DNA of 64,000 bases. Origin: Enoplolaimus lenunculus. Taxonomy: Eukaryota; Nematoda; Enoplea; Enoplida; Thoracostomopsidae. The stretch is taken from assembly GCA_030248215.1 (NCBI GenBank), contig JASANG010000539.1, positions 62,001 through 126,000 of the forward strand. The letters run 5' to 3'. The first letter of the stretch is position 1; the number at the start of each line of letters is the position of its first letter. A program made the position numbers and the translations under genes. Of this stretch, positions 21,620-38,400 are shown in pieces. The notes under the pieces were generated by a model that was not told the origin of the DNA, searched no databases, and saw nothing but the letters and a program-made list of their open reading frames with translations.

Positions 21620-22290
21620 TGCGGGGTTCACGTTATAACCGGGCTGCTTGGGACACGTTTTGTCCCTATAGACTATTCGGTACCATTTTGTCTGCATATG
21701 GACCCTGTATCGCACTCAAACATTCGTATTTGTCTGCTATTAAACATGTGTGGGTCACCTTTTGTTCTTCAATATCATATGATATTCGAGGTATTGTCTG
21801 CGAATATCATGCTATATATTCAAATGTCTGCATACTTTAGGTAACCCAAATTTTCCTGTTGAATATCATATGATACTGGAATTTGAAATTTGAATTTTTA
21901 AATTATTAAGCTGTGATTTTAAGCGCTTTTGTGTCGGAAACGATTTGCAGGCGTGTTTCTATTATTCAAAGCACATTTGTACCACTACCGTTCTTTTTTT
22001 ATTCATTTATTAGTGCCCAAAGATTACCCTGTCCTGCTGAATATCATATAATATTCGTTGAAATTTTGGAATATCAAGATATTTGCATAAAAATGTCCCA
22101 CAGTATCATGTGACATACCGTCTCTTGCACACATTGATCATTTGAGAGCGGTGGTTTGTAAGCTAATGTGTTTTGACATTCGAGTTTTGTCTGTTGTCCC
22201 GATAAGAGCCCGAATTTTAACGTTGACGTCGAATCAACATGGAACAAACCGTGTCCCGCCTTCCCCGGTTATATAAACGTGAACCCCGCA
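21620..22290. mobile_element. PIF/Harbinger-like MITE with repeated ATATCATATGATAT palindromes
   Basis: The ends are TGCGGGGTTCACGTTATAAC and its near complement ending CGTGAACCCCGCA, each followed by TAA, the 3-bp target typical of PIF/Harbinger. Inversion extends to about 45 bp, including GGGACACG. Inside, the palindrome AATATCATATGATATT or close variants occurs at about 21768-21787, 21861-21877 and 22040-22058, with a weaker form near 22102. No convincing coding frame is present. Confidence 0.72.
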
Positions 22291-22764
22291 TAACGTGGAT
22301 GACTCATAAACAAGTAAGCAAGAGCTGATCAAAAGCAGTCGGAAGGCGTTTAATACTATTTTTTAGATGACACTATATTGCTTAAATAAATTTTGAGACG
22401 AAGATAAATTTAGACCTCAATACTTCCAACTCGAATTTTGAAAGAAAAATCTTTTTGTATGCCCGTCAAATCGAACTCACAATTGATTATAGATCAAGAC
22501 TATAAAGTATAGTTATGTTTTATGACGAAATTTTCTACCGACACACAAAGATTAAAACTGGTAACAGACTAAAACAAATAATTGTATGATTATGTAGCTA
22601 GGAAAATCTAGTGTGGAGATTTTGGTATTGCATTCGATCCAGTTGTTCTGGGTAGCTATATTTCGTGTAGAAAATCCAGATCTGGGTTTGCGCTATGAGA
22701 AAGAAGCACTTATTTCGGGTATTGCTAAAATATTTGGGCGAAATACTAGAGTTGCAACATTTAA

Positions 22765-22945
22765 AAATAAATACCCGGTCCCGGACCCGGATTTTTCTGA
22801 AAGAAAAGCCCGGACCCGGACCCGGAATTTTTAGCGATGCAAACCTGGACCCGGAATTTTTAGCGATGCAAACCTGGACCCGGAATTTCTAAGAATGCAA
22901 ACCCGGACCCAGATTTATTTCCCGAACAAACCCGGGCCCGGAATT
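22765..22945. repeat. Short tandem array of CCCGGACCCGG units
   Basis: It contains CCCGGACCCGGA many times and two adjacent, almost identical copies of about 31 bp (core GCGATGCAAACCTGGACCC, then GGAATTT). A related but more degenerate patch lies at about 25150-25345. The frames running through it are compositional artefacts. Confidence 0.6.
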
Positions 22946-23065
22946 TTGATTACAACAGCTCTGTGTGTAAAATATTAATGGGCAGCATGCAATGGGAAGC
23001 GACTAATGTCATTCACAAAAATTTATTTTAAGTAAATCCTAAACAATGCACTATCCTTGCTAGGG

Positions 23066-23140
23066 ATGTGCCGATACCAAAGTTTTTCCCCGGTGCCGAT
23101 ATCGATTATTTTGAAGACATACCGATGCCGATACCTATTC
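23066..23140. repeat. hAT-like terminal fragment (GGGATGTGCCGATACC)
   Basis: The motif TAGGGATGTGCCGATACC followed by GCCGATATCGAT repeats is common at ends of invertebrate hAT MITEs. No matching right end was found, so this is a fragment. Confidence 0.35.
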
Positions 23141-23579
23141 CGAGTTTAATACACAATGTGAAAACAACAGATAGGATACATTACAATTGCAAGGACTCAA
23201 GTTCTAACAACTATAAAAGATCATAATTTTATAGAATGGTGCTTTTAATTGTTTTTTTCAAGAACGCTAGAGAAGTAACAGTTTCCCTGAATTTAAGTTT
23301 AACCCAGATACTACGCGGCACAATAAGCTGATCATATTCCATTCAGATGTTTAAACACGAAATAGGTTCAGCCTAGGTAATGGGTCATCGACGTTATAAT
23401 GCTCGCGTAGCCCGTTTGTACAGCGGCAACCATACATCACATGGAAATATAAAAAATTTTCTTCGCATCTGTTCGTCGCATTGCTTCCAACTGAATTTCT
23501 GTTTATACATAGTTGAAGAACTGTTTGATTTGCTACGAGATTACATTAATCAATTTTGGGTGAGTGATAGAAACCTGAC

Positions 23580-24259
23580 CGATGGCGGATCCCGACAAAA
23601 ATGATATAGAGTGTCAATTGCTGTTCTACGCTGTTTATTTCTCTGTTTTATACACAATAGTATAAGCAGCTTTTAATAATCTGCTCTGTTATTTTAATGC
23701 AGTCTCGGATGATTAGATGTTTTGTCGTCACTAGAGCAGGTTGGCACCGAACCAATGAAATTGTTTTCATATTGATAAAAGTACATTTATATATTCTATA
23801 AAATCAACAGTGGCCAATGCCAACAGTACAAGCCGAAAAATATGCAGGTAATAGAAACGTGTGAATTTTGAAATATCGAGAACAAAAATTCATTGAAGAT
23901 AAATTGAAGTAACCGCGAATGCTAAAACATTTTACGAAAATACCAGGCAGTTCTAACTGATTCAAAAACAGAAACAGATGTTGCTGAAGCTGACTGGATT
24001 TTGCTTTTTCAAAAATGAATTGGCTTTCGAATCCAAGCCTTGTGCTTGTTTGAAACCAAATCAGGAACTTATGTTGCCACCGTGTTGTTTAGATCTAAAT
24101 TGTGTTGATGCGTTAGTTTTATTTGTGATTCATCTCAATTGAACAAACGTAAAGAAGTCAATTTTATGGCAATAGTTCGTGGTTTGTGTGTGTGTCAAAA
24201 ATAAGTTTATTACCTCTGACATTTTGTCTCCCCATTTTGAGATCCTGGATCCGCCACTG
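23580..24259. mobile_element. hAT-like non-autonomous element, 680 bp
   Basis: The inverted ends CGATGGCGGATCC and GGATCCGCCACTG are flanked by AACCTGAC (23572-23579) and AACCTGAT (24260-24267), an 8-bp duplication with one mismatch. The ends match the widespread CAGTGGCGGATCC type of hAT elements. The interior is AT-rich and non-coding. Confidence 0.72.
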
Positions 24260-24613
24260 AACCTGATCTAAGTCAGTTGATTTATATGTGTTTCGCGAAG
24301 CTATAGCTAGAGCCTAATACAACATTTTTCACATTTTCCTGGCCGTTTTAGCAGTCGTTAACCAAGCAGTCTTTGACTTAGGCGATCGATACTAAATTTA
24401 AGTTAAATGTGAAAGTACGAACTTATAATGAGACATGACATGTCTATGTATCCCGACCATTCCAACCGTTCCTAATGGAGCATTCGTAATTGTAACACAA
24501 GTATATCTGCTTACGTTAACTTACTCAACAAATATGAAGCCTGTTAACCAACTTTTTCCTTCTGCAGCTTGCTTTTACATACGACATGCAATAGTTGTGT
24601 TAAGACACATATT

Positions 24614-24998
24614 CAGGGTGCAACCGGAATTCCGGTTCCGGCATTTTTTCACCTTCCGGTTCCGGTAAATTTTTACCGGATTTAAAAATTCCGGTATTAT
24701 AATTTGGCCGTTTTCTTAACTTTGCTAATTTTTAAGAATCTCTTTTGAAAGCCACTTGTACTCCGAATATAAGCCATTGATGGTGGATTTCACTTCAGTC
24801 GATGATGAAAATCTAAAATACAACAAATAAAATAAATATCTATGTTCGACTAAGGTTATTTCACAAAGAATAGAGCAAAAAATAAGATTAAAATGAAATT
24901 TTTGGTGAAATGCATTTTTCACTTTCCGGTTCCGGTTCCGGTAAAATTTTCAAATTCCGGTTCCGGTTCCGGTAAATTGTAATTCCGGTTGCACCCTG
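24614..24998. mobile_element. hAT-like MITE built of CCGGTTCCGG repeats, perfect 8-bp TSD
   Basis: The ends CAGGGTGCAACCGGAATTCC and GGAATTACAATTTACCGG-side complement, ending GGTTGCACCCTG, are inverted. The flanks are perfect CACATATT repeats at 24606-24613 and 24999-25006. Subterminal parts are runs of TTCCGGTTCCGG; the centre is AT-rich. Related elements or fragments lie at 39203-39626, 51346-51598, about 45615-46015 and about 48465-48575. Confidence 0.85.
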
Positions 24999-25149
24999 CA
25001 CATATTGGGTGTGTTTTGTTTCTAATGTATGCGTAAGTGTTTCACACAGTTAGTGTTGGTTGTGCAAATTCTATTTTTGGTACGATACTGTTACTATTCA
25101 GAATGTAGGCGTGGGATGTTAATAAAATCACTAAGCTAATCTTGTTCCG

Positions 25150-25345
25150 GTTATTTTGTCTGGGTATTTTTGCAATACCCGGACCCAGAATAATTTGTTA
25201 TGAAAACGCGGACCCAGACACGGAATTTATTGAAACGAAGACCCGGATCCGGACCCGGAATTTTTCGGCAAAAATACCTCGAATAACCGGAATACCCGGA
25301 CCCGGATGCAACTCTACGAAATACCCGGAATCGCATAGTTTTTGT
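25150..25345. repeat. Degenerate CCCGGACCCGG-rich patch
   Basis: Repeated ACCCGGACCCAG, CCCGGATCCGGACCCGG and AATACCCGGACCCGG, related to the array at 22765-22945. It reads as low-complexity transposon interior. No gene. Confidence 0.5.
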
Positions 25346-25424
25346 CATAAGTTGGGTAGACTAAGGTATGACAGCTATTAGTTGTAAGGTGTCAACTGCA
25401 GATGCATGGAGGTAATAACCTCAT

Positions 25425-25700
25425 GCGTGTAAGCATATGGTACATGCTTGTCCGTTATAGGCACATACAATATAGTGTAGTGCACTGTATGTACGCTAGC
25501 TGGCAGCATACGGTCGACGCATATTGTCGACGAAAAAGATAATTGGAGAGGCGGGCTATGTGGTGCAGTGGTACCAGCTTCTGTCTGACACGCAGAAGGT
25601 CGCTTATTCGAAATCATGCGTAATCGCTTTTTTGAAGTCCCGGTTCCTACCTAGACTGACAATGCTGATGCTGCACATCGGTAAAATGCTGATGAATATG
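25425..25700 (+). mobile_element. tRNA-Val-like SINE, copy 1
   Basis: The head contains CATGCTTGTCC and the palindrome GTCGACGCATATTGTCGAC. A tRNA-like part (about 25550-25620) has an A-box-like TGGTGCAGTGGTACCAG, a CTGACACGCAGAAGG anticodon arm and a B-box-like TTATTCGAAATC. The arm has a GAC anticodon, as in tRNA-Val. A tail AAGTCCCGGTTCCTACC follows. The same order of parts recurs at 26040, 33433 and 33775. Confidence 0.7.
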
Positions 25701-26039
25701 TTGTGCCCTCGTGTGCAGTAGCAGTAACAACATGGAAGAAACAAGATACATGATTGTTGTGTTAAGGCTCATAAGGTATAAAAAATCTAAAAACTGAGCA
25801 GCTAATTGTGAGGTGCCGTGGCTCAGTGTTCGCTCGCTGGACTGTTAATGTCGGCCATGGGATCAGAATTTCTTAAAAACGCCCCTCATTTTCAGCTGCA
25901 AGCACGCAGAATGTAAAACCGTCGTAGCATCTTGGCCCAACCAACTTTTTTCAGTCACAATCAACTGTAGATTTTTTATGTTTTTATGCTTTACAAGAAC
26001 CTTAACATTCATACTCATGTATCTTTCTTCGTCCATGTT

Positions 26040-26175
26040 TTTACCGGTTCTGCATATGAAGGCATTGTAAGCATGTGAGATATGCTTGTCCTGGTGTGTA
26101 TGCAATGCACATTGTATTGTATGCTTACGGGCCGGATACGGTCGACACATATAGTCGACGGATAAAGTATTCCGA
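26040..26175 (+). mobile_element. tRNA-Val-like SINE, copy 2 (head only)
   Basis: It has GCATGTGAGATATGCTTGTC, CAATGCACATTGTATTGTA and the palindrome GTCGACACATATAGTCGAC, then breaks off inside the start of the tRNA-like part (GACAGGCGG). The tRNA boxes are missing. Confidence 0.6.
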
Positions 26176-26537
26176 CAGGCGGTGCACAGACTTGTCCTAG
26201 AAATTCTTGTCTTTATTTCAAAATGTTTATGTCCGTGTTCCTGTTGAAGTTACGTTATGAACAACTTCTCTTCCAGCTTCGGGTTATCGCACCATAGAAA
26301 CCCGACGCGGGTCCAAGTTCAGAATGTTTTCAAACAAATTGCACGGCGTTGTCAGGGTCTGGGTTTTACTTGTGTATAAAAATTCGGGTCAAGTCCGGCT
26401 TTTAATTTGAACCTGAAATGCCTGTGATGTGATACTGATATACATACTATGTATTTTTTGTTTCAGACAATTTTATAAAAACGGTTTCTAATGCTTTATG
26501 ACCGCTAATCTTCAGTTGTAATTGTGTGTCTCTAGTC

Positions 26538-31666
<5,129 letters not shown>

Positions 31667-31964
31667 AAGTTTTGTGGGCTTTTGTACACTTCCCCGCACG
31701 GTTTATGCTTAGGTTTAGGAAAAGTTTAGTTTTACGAAAGCCTAAGCCTGAATCTTTAATAGGGGGCTGTACAAAAGCCATTTTCTATTGCAAGGCTTCG
31801 CGCAGACAGTCAGCACAACTTTGTTCTGGGTAAATTCTAATTGCAATATTCAATACTGTAATATTAATTTTAATGGTTAGCCTGAAAGGCACTGCGCAAT
31901 TTTTGTACCATATTATATTATTTTATTTAGTGGTTGTAGACTTTCGGAGCAACTGTTTACCAGT

Positions 31965-31970
31965 AATAAA
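31965..31970 (+). terminator. Polyadenylation signal AATAAA after the Smad gene
   Basis: About 300 bp after the Smad stop; a plausible 3' end signal with nothing else to support it. Confidence 0.35.
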
Positions 31971-31989
31971 TATCCGGCAACGTAGAATG

Positions 31990-33430
31990 CTGGACCGAGC
32001 TAGTTTGTGATGTATTACCCGAATCGGATATCCAGTCGCACGTTGACTAATGCCTAATGATCGTAAGTAACTTTCTCAAATTCAGTTTTCGGCAGCAATT
32101 GTTTTTGATAACTGGTGTTTTTCGTAAATTTATGAACTTTGTGAAGTCACAATAATGCATGGTTTGCGGTTTTATTTTAATAACGATAGTCTCAATCGTG
32201 CTCGTAGTAGAGCGAGATATTTTTACGTTATAAGTTTTGCGGTGTATTTGGAATATGTACCTAGGGTTCAAAGCGTTCATTTGTATGCAGTACCAGAGAT
32301 TTACTACATATTGTGCAGTACCAAATATCTACTACATATTCGTGCTTTAATACACGTTAGCTAATTAAAGGACAAACTATTGGTATTAGTAATGTTTTTC
32401 GTCATTCAGTCTTGGGTAACAAAATTCATTTGGGATTTGAGTTCTGTTATTCCAATACAATCTAGTAAAATTTCGTTTTAAAGCTTTGATCATTATACGT
32501 AAAAGTTGACATGTACTGTAGTTGCTACACCAGTAACAGGTTTTGAAATTGTCATTGCAAACAAAAAATTTGAATTTATAGTTTTGACGGAAAGCTCAGC
32601 GCATTGTTCTAAAGCACTGCACAGATTTCTGTTTGTTTGTGTTATTAAAGGATATAAGAATATTTGTCTCATTTATATTTTATCATATGTCACATATTTG
32701 TGCCGAATACTTTGCATGTCGTTTTGCTGATCTTCATCGAGTGTAAAATTCTATACATTTGTGTATTTTGTCCCAATATTGATCTTTTAAACGTAATGTT
32801 TTGACAGTTTCTGGTAATTGTCGTGTACCTGTAGACTGTTGTATTCTGTAGTCAGTCACATTTGTTACGTTGTGATCATTGATTGCTTAAGTTTTGCAGC
32901 CTAGGCCATGGCCCGGAACCAAAATTTTGCATTAATAATTAGTATTAAAATACGTTTATTGCTAGCTCTACCCCGTCGGGAATTTCTGGATCTGCCACTG
33001 ACTGAATTTTGTGGTTTCAGTTATTTGATGCTATTTAATTTGGGGAGAACGGGGTGAAAATCGCATACGTGCACGTTATGTACTCGTAAAATTCCATTCG
33101 GTCAAACTATGTTTGATGTCGAGCATGTTTATCTTAAAAATCGCGGATATATCAGTGAGCAGTTTTATGTTATATTCGTAAATAATTAGTGTTATATATA
33201 ATTGTCTTCAACCTTTCAACTATTTTGAAACTTCAGATTCAAATATTTTGATAGCTGTGTTTATCTGTACTGTTGACAAAAACACAACGGGATTTAAGTC
33301 TGGGACAAAGGTATAACCCACAACTGGTCAATCCGTTTGTTTTACGACTTGTTTACAAAACATCAATATATTCCGTTGCTTCTATACTATCGTAATCGTA
33401 CCACCCAGGTATGTATTTTTCCGGTTTACA
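31990..33430. other. Gene-free stretch
   Basis: AT-rich, with scattered short frames and no supported gene. About 32975-33000 has GGATCTGCCACTGAC, similar to the right end of the hAT-like element at 24259, so it may be a fragment of that family. Confidence 0.4.
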
Positions 33431-33432
33431 GT

Positions 33433-33715
33433 AGAAGCATGCGAGACATGCTTGTTCTAGGGTATATGCATTGCGCATTGTATATAGTATGCTTGCCGGC
33501 ACCGTACGGTCGACACATATAGTCGAGGATAAAAGCAGTTGGACAGGCGGGCTACGCGGCGCAGTGGTAACAGCGTCTGCATGACACGCAGAAGGTCATT
33601 AGTTCGAAATTACCCATAACCCGCGCAGCTGCTTAGTAAAAAAGTTTGAAGTCCTGGCTCCTATCCAGACTTGACATGAGAGCTACGCCGTGAGCGCAAT
33701 GGTAAATTGCTGCTT
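33433..33715 (+). mobile_element. tRNA-Val-like SINE, copy 3
   Basis: The most complete copy. The head has GCATGCGAGACATGCTTGTT, GGTATATGCATTGCGCATTG and GGTCGACACATATAGTCGA. The tRNA-like part at about 33549-33615 has GCGCAGTGGTAACAGCGTC, ATGACACGCAGAAGGTC and TTAGTTCGAAATTA. A tail GAAGTCCTGGCTCCTATCC follows. The GAC triplet in the anticodon position points to tRNA-Val as the ancestor. Confidence 0.75.
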
Positions 33716-33774
33716 TTTTAACATGGTATCCGGCGAAAATAGGATAGACAATGAAGGTACGGCTTTGTTTAAAG

Positions 33775-33945
33775 GGGCATGTGAGACATGCTTGTACTGG
33801 TGCATATGCAATATACGCAATGCACGTTGTATATGCAGTATGCTTGCCGACAGCATACGGTCGAGAAGCAGTTGGACAGGCGGGCAACGTGGCGCATCGG
33901 TAACAGCGTCAGCCTGACATGCAGAAGGTCGCTAGTTCGATTAGG
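33775..33945 (+). mobile_element. tRNA-Val-like SINE, copy 4
   Basis: The head has CATGTGAGACATGCTTGTAC and ATGCTTGCCGACAGCATACG. The palindrome is reduced to GGTCGAGAAGCAGTTGGACA. The tRNA-like part has GTGGCGCATCGGTAACAGCG, CTGACATGCAGAAGG and GCTAGTTCGATTAGG. It lies directly after copy 3 in the same direction. Confidence 0.7.
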
Positions 33946-33949
33946 AATG

Positions 33950-35430
33950 TGCACAGACTACTATGACTCTAAATGTAACATTGGCATATGGTTTTACGTA
34001 TGTATTTTATGTATATATGAAATAATGTTTCGACTTTAACAACAGTAAATGTGAGCATTGCTTGTGAAGAGCGCATCGTCCTGAACTTGTAAATAGAGCG
34101 CGTCGGTTTAATACAATAATGTTCTTTTGATATTGGCCGAAAAAATATATTGTCGTTTTGGTTTTGACTTCACTGATTTGGCTTTTCCCAAGGAGCAGTT
34201 GTGAGAAGAAAATGTTAGCACGGTATAGGATTCAACTCACTTGTATTCTCTTCGCTTAACCGTATTGCGGCAATTTTTGTTCGGAATTGTGTCTAAATGT
34301 TAATGGCATATCGTAGATGCTAAATGACAATTGCGTGACAGACTGCCTTATCCTCTGGCGAAAGTTATACCGTAGACTACACTTGCGATAGTATCCAGTG
34401 GTTATATATATCAAAGAATATAAACATTACATTTTATTTAAATTTGACAGCAAAGTTACAAAAACTTCGGTAGTCGAAAGGGTACAGCCGCAGTTATGGC
34501 TCCGGCGCAAAATTGATCTTTGGACAATTTCGGTGGTGAAATGTTGCGTAGTTTTATAAAATTTATCTTTGCCATTTTACACATATTTGCTACAATTAAG
34601 AAACATTTAAGAACTGCCTAATTTTGCTTCACCTTCGGCTCTGGCAAGTTTCGTTGACCTCCGGCTTCAATCTTTTTCACCTCCGGTTGCATCCTGGTAA
34701 TCAGAATATCCGAGGTCCGCGCTGCAACTTCTGAGAATTTTTGTTATAGAGCGAAGCAAGGGAAGGCTCCTTTATAAGGTCCCTTATACGTTGCAATTTG
34801 TTAAATTGCATTTTTCATTTTTGAATTAGCTACTGCGCTTCAGTTGCGAAATTTTAGTTTCGCAAACTTGTTTATGATTTGTACTTGGGGACAAAACATG
34901 GATACGTCTATCCGACGTGAATCTCAAGTACTGCCACCGGGATTTTGACAACGTTTTTAGTTTGGAAGCTAATCATAGTATAATGTTAAGCTTGCATTGC
35001 TGTTTCAAATTTTAATCTGTTTATTACCTGCAGGCTAAATTTGGCATATGATTGAGCTATAATAAGTACTTTTTAGCTTTATATCGCTACTGGTTTACAA
35101 GCGATCTGATTTCAGCATAAAACCGTTTTTGGCTTTGTTATGGCACAATTTTTCCAAAGTCAGCTTCGCTCAAAAGGTTTATGCTACAATTTAATTTACT
35201 ACGTGCTAGCTTACTGTCTTATTAGCTGTATTTGTTGCATGTTTCCTAAAATTTTTGCAAATCCTTAAGCATATGTGGTGTGTACAATACTCAATATATG
35301 ATTTGACGTTATTATGAAACTTGGGTTTCGGTGTCTTTTTCATTTTAGGTTTCTGCCGATTAATAGGATGCTGAATTTGTGGTTGATGTTTTAATACATC
35401 ACCCTCTAATGTAATTCGATTGCTGTAAAG
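33950..35430. other. Gene-free stretch upstream of the MRPS5 gene
   Basis: No gene supported. About 34635-34700 repeats CTTCGGCTCTGG, CCTCCGGCTTC and CCTCCGGTTGCATCCTGG, a remnant of the CCGGTTCCGG hAT-like family. Confidence 0.4.
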
Positions 35431-35435
35431 TTACA

Positions 35436-38400
35436 ATGTTTTCTTCTTTGTGCATTGTGCCCTGTCGCTATGTTGCGAGCTTTTACGGCAAAATGACCGC
35501 CGAACAGCTTTGGAAAGGTGTGACCACGATTAGTCCGTCTGGTAGAAAAGGAGGCCGAGCGAAATATATGCGGAAAGCGAAAGATTTAAATCGGGGTCAG
35601 ATTATTGGCAAAGGAAAAATTAATACAATATTTCCAGGTAAGCAAATAGATCTATGAGTGTACAGTGGCAGCAGGGAACATTTCGGCTGTGACTATGGAG
35701 AAATCGACATTCGACCCAGCCATTCTGCATGCCGGATATTTTTAGTGAAACGTATAACATAAACTGACTATTAATTGTAATATATTCTATTATTTATGAC
35801 GAAAATCGTAACTCCGCAATTTTTGTCGGACGGTATATAATTTTTCTAAATTTTCGACAAAAAATTTTGGGTCCAATGGGGGGTGGTGGAATGTGGGACC
35901 TTAAAAATTAGATTTTTTTATAAATTTAAGTTTGGGCGTGGAATAATCAGCGACGGTCGTAGCTTTCAATTTTGGGCGCCCTAACTTTGGCCCCACCGTC
36001 GACAAAACCTAGTGAGCGAACCGAACGGGATGCAGATATAGTTTTGCATTAAACTTCGTGGCAAAGCGTCAATTCAGAAATCCCTTTCTATATTCATATG
36101 CTGCAATTTTAGCTTTTTTCGGATATATAGTGCGTCCTGGTGGACGTGTGCGCACGGTCACTGCTAATGTGTTGCATGTAGGTAGTTACATGTCATTTAA
36201 GTAACGTTATTATGCATATTTAGTTGCAAATTATATTTAAAAATCGTTTAATATTTTTCCATTTTTCCATCACCCTCGGAAACAAGTGAAAAACCCATTG
36301 TTTCCGGTAATTTTTTCCGGCCAACAACCCTGTAAATTAGTGTGAGTAAGTTTGACTTTTTGTTGAAATATGCAATTAAATATCATTGAGGTATCCGGTT
36401 TGAGCATATTCGTTATCCGGTTGAACCCTGGACGGCAAGTAGGATCAGTCGATTGTTATAATATCGGATTTTAGTGTGTAGTCTTCGGTTTATTAAATGT
36501 TACCCTATATTCGACGTGTTACGCCCCGGCAAATAATGTGCTGGCCCCGACACTGGGGTCGGTGCTTTAGACCCCTGTACCGAGGCCGGCGCTGGTGGTC
36601 GCCTTGGATATGGGATCCGGTTGAGAGAGTAACGTCAAGTTGCAGGTTTTTCGATTAAGGTTTGATGCGAAAGGTGTTGTGATAATCTTTAACATAAGTG
36701 GCGTTTTTGACAAAAATGTGTTGAATAGCTTAAAAATGCAGGATTTGATTTCCATGCGCACATCCGAACCGGAGTTTCGTTTTGCAATGCAAAATGTCTT
36801 AACGTTTGGTTTAGGTTTAAATGCTCCAATTAGTGTTCATTCAACGCAAGATCCAGTTCAAATTTCGACGCCGGATCACGAATATTTTGATCGATTGCGT
36901 ATAATTCGTGACGTTCGACAGAAAAAACGACCCGATAACCCACATCCGCTGTTGCGTGGTTGGTCAGGGCGTGATATTCAAGGACAACATTTTGGACCTC
37001 CGGATCCGGTGGGCGATGAAAAGTTCAACGGATTTGATTCTGTTTGCGTTGAGTATAAATGGGTCGCAAAAATGGACGGTCGCATTGGAAAAGTATGTAC
37101 ATATATTATGGCTCAGAGTACTGGACAGTGGATAGTTGCACAGTCTCGGAGCTGTGATTGTTTTATCTGTGTAAGGGCCATGTTGGGGCTAGTTGTTTAT
37201 AGTGTGTTGTGTCTATTCAAGTTTGCTTCACATGATACCGGGCATATTGCACTGCGTGGAAAAGTAGTCATATGTTTGTGAAACTAGATTTTTGCTTAGT
37301 TCACTGTACGCTTCCTGGGGTTTTTGTATATTTTTAGAGTCCTTATAACTTGACGAACTAAATCTTTGTTCAACCGTTCTTGTTTCAGTTGCGGCGACGT
37401 TCTGCGCTTATGATCGTTGGTAATAAAAATGGACTTGCTGGTTGGGCGGTGGCAAAATCAAAAAGCGGCCAGGCTGGCATCACATCTGCAATGAATCGTG
37501 CTGTGCGAAAGCTACAGTATTTTGAATTGTTAGATAATCGAACAGTTTATCAGGTCAGTTAAAACGTTGTTATTATTTTATTATTATTTTGTAGTCAAGG
37601 TGCAACCGCAGTTGGATAATACTGGAAACGAAACTGAAACCGGAATGTTGGGAAGTCCCTATTTAATGGAATCGGCATTGGTATTAATCGGTAGTTTTTG
37701 TGAGTATCGGCCATTGGTATTAATCGGCAGTTATTGTGAGTGTTGGCCATTGGCACTGCGAAAAAACGCCGATTTTTTTCTGATACTTTTTGCACATAAC
37801 AGTGAGTAGGAATGCAATCAGTAATTTCTCTTGTTGGCGTATATTGGTGAGTTTGATAAGGGAAACTCTTATTTCTCTTGCGTTTGTGTTCGAAAAAATT
37901 AATTGAAATAAACCGTTCTCATAAAATTGTAAACTTTTGTGGTTGTTGAAGTTGAAGTCTTTTCATTTATAATTATAATGATGTAATGTGTATCCTATGT
38001 GTGCTTTAAGCATCGTGCAGTAAAATTGCAAGGTATGGTAATGGCATATTTTCAAAACAAAACTTCACATCCCTACCGGAAAAGTAACAATATAGCAATT
38101 TATATGAAAACCTAAACCACGTGCTGCAAAGCAACAACTATTGCCGAAAAATTGATGTTTAGCTCAATTCCATTTAAAATGTCACCATTTTAACGTTATG
38201 AGCACATGCAGCGTTTTTTTCCTTAAAAAGGTAAAATGGTGTTTCAAAGAAATTCTGTTAAATTCTTAAATTTCCGCAGCGTCGTACTCTACTAGTTAGG
38301 TCAAAAATAATAAATTGGTCAAAAAAATTAAAGTATTATTTGTGAAGCACAAATGTTATTAACACCCAGAAAAATATCGCAAAATTTTTATTGTAAAAAT

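Noticed and set aside
22613-22892. Two overlapping frames with repeated Arg-Thr-Arg and Gly-Pro
   Set aside because: They are translations of the CCCGGACCCGG array.
33549-33615. A functional tRNA-Val gene
   Set aside because: It is part of a repeat present four times in the window with decayed stems, so it is SINE-derived.
36640-36814. Extension of MRPS5 exon 2 upstream in the same frame
   Set aside because: The family alignment continues directly from exon 1 FPG to LNAP at 36815 with matching phase, so the upstream part is intron.
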